DNA of 64,000 nucleotides. Source: Endomychus coccineus (Eukaryota > Arthropoda > Insecta > Coleoptera > Endomychidae). Shown here in pieces: positions 57,870-64,000 of the stretch (within the stretch, counting starts at the first letter, position 1; every line of letters starts with the position of its first letter). Location: NCBI GenBank assembly GCA_958510875.1, contig OY294067.1:105630010-105694009 (forward strand). Reading direction: 5' to 3'. The notes under the pieces are model-generated. The model had not been told where the DNA came from, did not search any database, and worked only from the letters and a program-made list of their open reading frames with translations. The position numbers and the translations under genes were made by a program.

Positions 57870-58074
57870 GCGTGTAAAGCACTGAAGTGAAGCCGTTCAT
57901 AAAGTAGTGAAATGGAGCAGTGCTTAAAGGTCTAAAGCAGTGAAGCGAAGGAGTTCCTAAAGCGGTGAAGTGAAGGAGTTCGTAGAGCAGTGAAGTAAAG
58001 CGGTGTGTATATCAGTGAAGTGAAACACTGCGAAGAGCAGTGAAGTGAAACAGTGCGAAGAGCAGTGAAGTGAA
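57870..58074 (+). repeat. 25-bp minisatellite
   Basis: About eight tandem units of GCAGTGAAGTGAAACAGTGCGAAGA-type. The last two or three are nearly perfect and the earlier ones degraded. It begins about 150 bp after the transposase relic. Confidence 0.8.
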
Positions 58075-58189
58075 TTATTTTAATGTGTTTAAGCAATAAG
58101 CTGGAGTATATGAGCATAGGTATGATAGCATGTGAATACATTTTTAATTTCAGAATTTATTTATTTTCAATATAGAAATATTTCATTAG

Positions 58190-58256
58190 GGGAGTAGGGC
58201 GTTTGCGAGACCCCTTTTTAAAAGGTAGTAGGGCTATTTGCGAGACCCCTTTTATA
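58190..58256 (+). repeat. Two-copy tandem repeat of ~35 bp
   Basis: GTAGGGCGTTTGCGAGACCCCTTTTT and GTAGGGCTATTTGCGAGACCCCTTTTA lie next to each other. Confidence 0.75.
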
Positions 58257-58379
58257 GGTCAACGCTTGCAATGCGTACTCCGGTCGGTGATCTGGAAATC
58301 TACTGTTTATTGTTTCAATAATATGCAATGAAGAACTGTTGGTGACGTCATTTTTAGTTATCGTGAACAACGTATAGCC

Positions 58380-58910
58380 GTATATCGCTGAAATGACTGC
58401 AATGTCCAAGAGAACCATCAAACATCAACCAGACGGCGGTTCCTTCAATAGGGCACCAACAGACGATCGCGTTACAGCGAATTTTTTAAACTTGAAGATG
58501 TGTGCAAAGAGGCACATTTTAACCTTCGCGGATTCGTGAATAAAACAATTATAGCTTCGGGGGCTCTGAATCTCTGGGTATAATGCAAAGAGTCATCACA
58601 TCCTCTCAACTTTACTGATTGGTGTGGTGTTTACGAAAGATAACTAGGGGGCATTATTGAGAATAGCGTCGGCAACACTGTTACTGTTGAGCGCTACAGA
58701 ATCATAATCAACGATTTCTAACTGCCGCAAATTGACGAATTGTTTCGTAAGATTTGTACTGGCCCGCGCGTTTTTAGAAAAATCATGGAAAATGCCCGAA
58801 TGTGCATTAACTCTGGCAGCGGCCACGTAACCGTTATTATATTCGCGAAATAATGGAAAAAAATAAACATTATCAACAGAGCCAATTCTTTTATTTACAA
58901 ACCAAGTCAC
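58380..58910 (-). pseudogene. Unrecognised protein fragment
   Basis: An 88-residue frame at 58,910-58,644 includes IGSVDNVYFFPLFREYNNGY, ARVNAHSGIFHDF, FVNLRQLEIVDYDSVALNSN and ends ILNNAP. Its balanced composition and higher GC than the surroundings suggest real coding ancestry. Further protein-like residues continue on the same strand after the stop (FIHESAKVKMCLF). I cannot assign a family; a mobile-element or virus-derived origin is possible. Confidence 0.3.
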
Positions 58911-58959
58911 TGACTTAGGAAATCAAGTGAGGGCAATTGTTCCACCACACAGAGTTATT

Positions 58960-59040
58960 ATCTCAGCCTGAGGATGTTAATTTGTTGAAACAATTGTGAA
59001 TTACAGTTATTAAAGTGTAAATTTGTATTTTATTCACAAT
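58960..59040 (+). other. PLE-tail-like sequence with hammerhead-like core
   Basis: CTGAGGA (58,968-58,974), TGTTAATTTGTT, GAAA (58,987-58,990), CAATTGTG. The order resembles the other motifs, but stem II is weak and the triplet GTG is not a normal cleavage site. Confidence 0.25.
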
Positions 59041-59790
59041 TTACTATTCAATTTGAGTAAATTTATACGTAGTAAAATAAACTCTAGAAATACCTCTTGT
59101 AGCTTTTTAGTTTTTGATACGTATTAATAAAATCCGAATTCAGTGACATCGTTTATGCAGCCTGATGATTCCTAAGTTGATACTACAATTTTGTGTAGAA
59201 CTCGATGACATAAAGAACATTTTTGAAAAACTTTTTTAAATGATTCAAAAATAAACGAGATATAGCTTTCGCAAATTATTTAAAAATCCAAAGTCAGCGT
59301 GCATGGAAACATCGGTTGATAAGAGGAAAACCAATTACCTTATTACGCGCCATCACAGAACAATAGTTGTGCACATGGTTGTGTAGAACTGAATGGTGAT
59401 AACTTTGAACACATCATTTAGACAGAGCCTATTGGACGCTTTTTGTAACAGGGTGGTAATTTTCTTATTTTTGAGTTATTTTAGAACTAGAACTATCATT
59501 TTTGAACCATAACTTAAGCTGGCAAGAAACATCGAAAATGATTCTAAATAAACTGTATTTTATTGTAGGTTAATCCGTTGACTGAAAATAATAAATAGCC
59601 TACCGAAAAATCAACCTTTCGCCACCCCATTTCCATTCAAAAAAATGACGTATTGTTGAATAGAAGATTTGAAGATTCATTTCATTGATGTAGAAGTCAC
59701 TGTCTTAGATAAAACACTTTTCGGCGACCAAGAGCCACCTGGATGCAACATAAAATTTTTGAATATTCGAGAATGTAACAGAATAAACTA
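59041..59790. other. No gene recognised
   Basis: AT-rich and featureless. Confidence 0.45.
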
Positions 59791-60250
59791 CAGTAAAGCT
59801 CTTTATTACGACATCGCTTATAACGAAAATCCGAAATAACCACCAAATTATAGGCAATTGTGTGATATTCTTCGCCTATAACGACGCAGCATCATAGTGA
59901 TGATAATTCTTTTGCGCCCTGCTCTTTTTTTTGTTACAACGAAGCGCCAGTAACAGGTAGACAACTTTACGAGTTTTAACCAATAACGTGACGCGTAATC
60001 GGGAATACACGAGCGATGCAGGGGAGTCCCCGACCACTTCAATCATGAACTAATCAAAATCATTAGTCTCTAGTTTATTGATCGAGTACATTACTTAAAA
60101 TGACTTCAACGTCTAAATCTAGTAGCTCTACTAGAGAATGGAGGAGCTTCTCGTTACTCATTCTGTTCGACTGTGTAGACCATATATCTAATAAGATATT
60201 ATATGGTGTAGAAAAATCTATGGTAGAAGCCGTTACTCTATGGTAATTTA
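59791..60250 (+). mobile_element. Possible pogo/Tigger-like element end
   Basis: TA followed by CAGTAAAGCTCTTTATTACG and GCTTATAACGAAAA resembles the tips of pogo/Tigger DNA transposons (CAGTxxAxC..., with TATAACGA internally). An ATG at about 60,099 begins MTSTSKSSSSTREWRSF but is not a recognisable transposase. No opposite end was found. Confidence 0.35.
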
Positions 60251-60559
60251 TCATTTGATTAAATGGTTACTTTGTTTTAATACCCCTTTGAATAATAACG
60301 TGAAAACGTTACTATGTTTAAACAACCAAGTGTCATTATCAAACAGTTACAGAAGTATGGAGTAAACAATAAGAGGGCAAGGTAAAAGTGTCTGCAAAAA
60401 CTAAAACCGATGGCACCACAATCGGAAATCCCATGCGACATATGTGATGTAGCATCTTTGACTAGAACGCATTAAAATTTTCAGACTGATATGTTATTCA
60501 GTTCTGTTTTGACACCCATCGAACGCAAGCAACCTTGAACATTTTTGGAAAAACGTGAA

Positions 60560-61545
60560 TTTCGCGTCATGATTAAACTTATTTCTTGCGTGGAACAAAC
60601 ATAACGCAAACCAAAGCATCGCTTGTATAACATCATGGGGACTCCTCGCCATCGATTGCAATGATTCGCAAGTGGTTTACTGATTTCGTTGTAGTAGTAT
60701 GTCTACAAAGGACGCCGAACGTTCTGGTCGTCTAATTGAGGTTACAACGCCAGAAATCGTCGATAAAATCCATGGTATGATATTAAACGATCGGCGAGTT
60801 AAAGTGCACGAGATTGCTAAGGGTATGGGCATTTTGCCTACATTTTTGAATATGAGAAAGCTATTGTTGACAACAAGCGCGACCGTGTAACAACTTCAAA
60901 GGAGTGTTTGGCGATGTTCAAGAGCGATAAGAACGACTTTTTGCGCCGTTGCGTAACTGTGGACGAAACATGGATCTATCACAACACACCAGACTAAAGA
61001 ACAGGTGAAACAGTGGACTTGTCCTGGCGAATCGAAGCCGAAAAAGGCCAACGTGGGTTTATCGGCTAACAAAATCATGGCGCCAGTTTTTTGGGATGTT
61101 CACGGTATCGTCCATATGAATTAACATGAAAAGGGCAAAACGAACACCGGCGTATATTATGCAGAGCTGTTGGATCGATTCGACGCCGATTTGAAGCGAA
61201 GCGGCCGCATTTGGCAAAGAAAAAAGTGCTCTTTCAGCAGGACAATGCACCGGCGCACAGGTCCGCAGTCGCAACTGCTAAATTGTATGAATCGCGCTAC
61301 GATTTGGTTCGTCATCCACCATATTCTCCAGATTTGGACCCTGCGATTTTTATCCATTTCCAAACTTTAAGAAATAGCTCGACGGAAAGAGATTTGGCTC
61401 CAACAATGAGGTCATCGCTGGAACAAACGCCTATTTAGAAGGATTGTCGAAATCGTTTTATTTGGAACGAATCGAAAAATTAGGAAAACGTTGGACGAAG
61501 TTTATCTGGCTACAAAGAGATTCTGTTGAGAAATAAAATAAATTT
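60560..61545 (+). pseudogene. mariner transposase (irritans-like), many breaks
   Basis: Scattered frames keep the order of a mariner protein of about 350 residues: EFRVMIKLISCVEQT (start), MSTKDAERSGR and VTTPEIVDKIHGMILNDRR, VDETWIYHN (first Asp, 60,960), LSANKIMAPVFWDVHG, KKKVLFQQDNAPAH (second Asp, 61,240), HPPYSPDLDPAIF, YLER-type end. In the third block the residue at the catalytic Asp position is Ile, so the DD34D triad is broken. A deletion after ILNDRRVKVHEIA-KGMGIL removes part of the DNA-binding region. Several shifts and stops. Confidence 0.85.
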
Positions 61546-61578
61546 TGACCAAATAAATCATTTCATGTTTCATTTTTC

Positions 61579-61603
61579 AGGGACTTTTCATCTTGCCATC
61601 GTA
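61579..61603 (-). repeat. mariner right TIR
   Basis: GGGACTTTTCATCTTGCCATCGTA follows the transposase and ends in TA. It resembles the inverse of mariner TIRs. The left TIR was not found. Confidence 0.5.
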
Positions 61604-61645
61604 GTTCAAGTATAATTAGGAACTAAAGTAAAATACAAAGAAAAA

Positions 61646-62328
61646 GGGATCATCAAAAATTCCAAAACAGGTAGATTCCAGGAAAGTACAGTATAAATTA
61701 AGAAACAATTTGTGCATTGGGTTAATTATTATTTAATATTCTAAGAATGCTTTGAAACACAAAGGAAAAAATCCCTTTGGTATAGGAATTTTCATACCTT
61801 TATAAAACTCTATTGATTTTAATGTATTCAATTTGAAACCTTTGGTTTGATTACGTAAAATGCTTTATTTAAGCAATCTAAATTAGGAAAAGTATCACCT
61901 GTTTGTAAAAAATGGTTAGAAAAGATTGAGGCTGTTTATTCAAGTCTAAAATAACGAAACAGATAACAAGAACATTTTCTTTCTTACAGATTTGACAAAA
62001 CAGACTCAACCATTTTTTACAAATAGGTCATACTTTTCTTAATTCAGATAACTCATTTTACATAATCAAACCAAAGGTTTTTAATTAAATATATTAGAAT
62101 CAGTAGAGATTTATAAAAGTCTCAAATACTCCTACAACAAGATTTTAAATCTAAATGATCAGTTAGAGGTTAGACCTATACCAAAGTGATCTTTTCCTTT
62201 GTCTTTTAAGGCACTTCTAGAATAATTCTTAGAATATTAAATAATAATTTTCCTAATGCACAAATTGTTGCTTAATTTACACTGTATTTTCTTGGGATCT
62301 GCCTGTTTTGAAATTTCCGATGATCTCT
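61646..62328. mobile_element. Foldback element, ~290-330 bp arms
   Basis: 61,646-61,936 is the inverse of 62,000-62,328 (shared AACAATTTGTGCATT, TTATTATTTAATATTCTAAGAAT and AAACCTTTGGTTTGATTA), with a loop of about 65 bp. The right arm has about 35 bp extra. Non-coding. Confidence 0.8.
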
Positions 62329-64000
62329 TACTCTTAATTGCACAAATATTTATACTTGAACCATTTATTATTTACTTCATACTATTGTATTTGTTTGATA
62401 ATGGCACTTCGGTGATGAAATTATAGTAACGTTTTCATGTTATTATTATTAAAAGTGGTATAAAAACAAAGTAATTGTTCTTTCATTTAATCATACGGTG
62501 TAGACGTAATTTCATGTGAAACATATTATTATTAATACGAATAACTTTTATGTTTGAGATTATATCCCATTCTTCAAATTTATGAAGATAAGTTATGAGG
62601 TAATTCCATTTCAACCTACTTGGACATGAATAACCTACTGAAAATTCAAAGATAGCGGAGTAATGAATAATAATCTTTCTTGTGCTCCAAACTTATCATC
62701 TTTTCATACTCTTGCGTACTGTTGCTTTTTGTTTTTGACTCATGTACATATTTGGTCATCACTTAGAAGCACGTAGTTAATTGTTAATAACCAATTATAA
62801 AACGTGCAAATGCTAATTTATTCTTAGAGAAAAATAGCACAATGCTTGTTTCTCACTTGGTTCTAACTCATTTGACTTTAAGATTCAGCAATAATCTACG
62901 ATAAACGATGAATTCCTTGAGAGGAAACGAATTTGCATAATTCATGTTTACTATCTTTGAGACGGATTGGTTTGGAAAGTATTTTTAAACTAGGTTTTCG
63001 TCCAAGCGAGACCTGACTCAAAACATGTTGACCTAAAAACTATAACTGTACCAATGGAAGACCTTGTTAATAACAACTCATTTTAAGGAATCCAATTTTG
63101 GCTTTAAATTTAAAATTCTTACTTATTTTAGATGCATCTGTAGCTATTTCTGTTTCGAACAATTCTGGAGCAGATGTTATGAATTAGTAAACTAATGCTC
63201 TTTCAAATGTAAGGTAAAAAGAATTGAAGGAGCAATTTCCAAAGTATTGAGTGTTAAAATTCAAGAAAAAATTATGGTACGCTCCTACGGTGTGAATTTA
63301 TAAAGTTTTTCAATTCCGCTATTCAAACTACAAAATAAGAGACTTTATTTCCAAGAAAAAAAATTTAAAGCGATTAATTATTCGTTAGATTAATTATTAA
63401 AAATTAAGAATGCTCTCAACAAATCACACAGGTAAACACTTAACCGAACCAAATTTTTGTTTAGAAATTGGCTGAAATTACAAGTCTTCCACAAGCTTTC
63501 CAACCACTAGTGATTTTCCGGGAAATTGGGAAAATTGATTATACCAAAATGTGTTATTGAGTTTCAATAAAATTGGTTCCAAGAAAAAGACTTTTTTCTT
63601 CAAATTTTAACATCCTATATCTTAGGAAGAACGCAGTTTATGACACATGTCTATGAGAACTTTTTCCTTTACAGAGAATCGCTCCCTTGAATCTTCTACC
63701 TCATTCTTGAACCCTTCTGTATAATCCGAGAGAAAATAAATCGTATGTGTTGTAGAAATAATTCATAATAATTATTTTATCAATTACCTCTATAATGATA
63801 TATTCACAGGATGGTATTACGCTAAATACTAATTCTTTCTCCACAAGGTTTGAGCCTTGGTCTGACTCAAAATCATTAAATGACGATATTTTCAGCCGAT
63901 ATATTCAATGTTTCTCACAATTTAAATGCTGTTACTTGTGCGGTTATATCGATTTTGTCATTTTCCTCATAATAATTATTAAACAAAGTTATGAGATCAC
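62329..64000. other. No gene recognised
   Basis: AT-rich to the window end, without coding motifs or a recognised repeat. Confidence 0.5.

Noticed and set aside
57932..58141. Minus-strand frame rich in SLH/TAL repeats
   Set aside because: Translation of the 25-bp minisatellite.
1..64000. CRISPR array, bacterial operon or phage features
   Set aside because: No regularly spaced repeats, ribosome-binding sites or bacterial genes; the window is animal DNA.

Overview
This 64 kb window is AT-rich, intron/intergenic-type DNA from an animal, most probably an insect. The evidence is the mixture of transposon families: irritans-type mariner, other IS630/Tc1/mariner-type elements with 'DETW' or 'WIGRG..WP.RSPD' motifs, Jockey/CR1-like and R2-like LINEs, Penelope-like elements, Ty3/gypsy, and a tyrosine-recombinase element. 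A beetle is plausible but cannot be shown from sequence alone. No complete host gene is visible. Almost every recognisable coding stretch is a broken mobile-element gene.

Layout. 0.45-2.8 kb: an IS630/Tc1/mariner-superfamily (ITm) transposon with about 600 bp terminal inverted repeats (TIRs) and a twice-frameshifted transposase. 5.1-8.0 kb: a 2.9 kb palindrome with a small zinc-finger-like gene in its loop. 9.0-9.5 and 20.9-21.2 kb: two relics of an R2-like LINE C-terminus. 10.96-11.9 kb: a Penelope-like (PLE) GIY-YIG endonuclease fragment and its tail. 14.6-16.2 kb: a second, internally deleted ITm copy. 18.2-18.6 kb: a head-to-head pair of PLE tails. 21.4-22.6 kb: a LINE with ORF1, endonuclease and RT pieces. 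25.6-27.7 kb: a Ty3/gypsy pol relic with a MITE in its integrase. 28.2-30.1 kb: a palindromic tyrosine-recombinase element. 30.1-30.9 kb: another PLE copy. 32.3, 39.7-40.6, 40.9-42.3 and 43.9-44.8 kb: LINE fragments of three kinds. 35-36.8 kb: a second PLE family. 37.75-38.7 kb: a TIR element with an endonuclease fragment and a minisatellite. 46.2 kb: a tRNA-like SINE head. 49.6-50.7 and 61.6-62.3 kb: foldback elements. 56.7-57.7 kb: another ITm transposase relic. 60.5-61.6 kb: a mariner relic.

Two themes stand out. First, PLE tails repeatedly carry a hammerhead-ribozyme-like motif (CTGATGA, hairpin, GAAA, minimal stem III, GTA site, closing stem I). One inverted copy has lost exactly that core. 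Second, the window is rich in long inverted repeats, at least nine from about 0.1 to 1.3 kb per arm. If transcribed, these would fold into long dsRNA. The only candidate for a host exon is a CpG-richer stretch near 47.0-47.3 kb that ends at a good splice donor, and it is weak.
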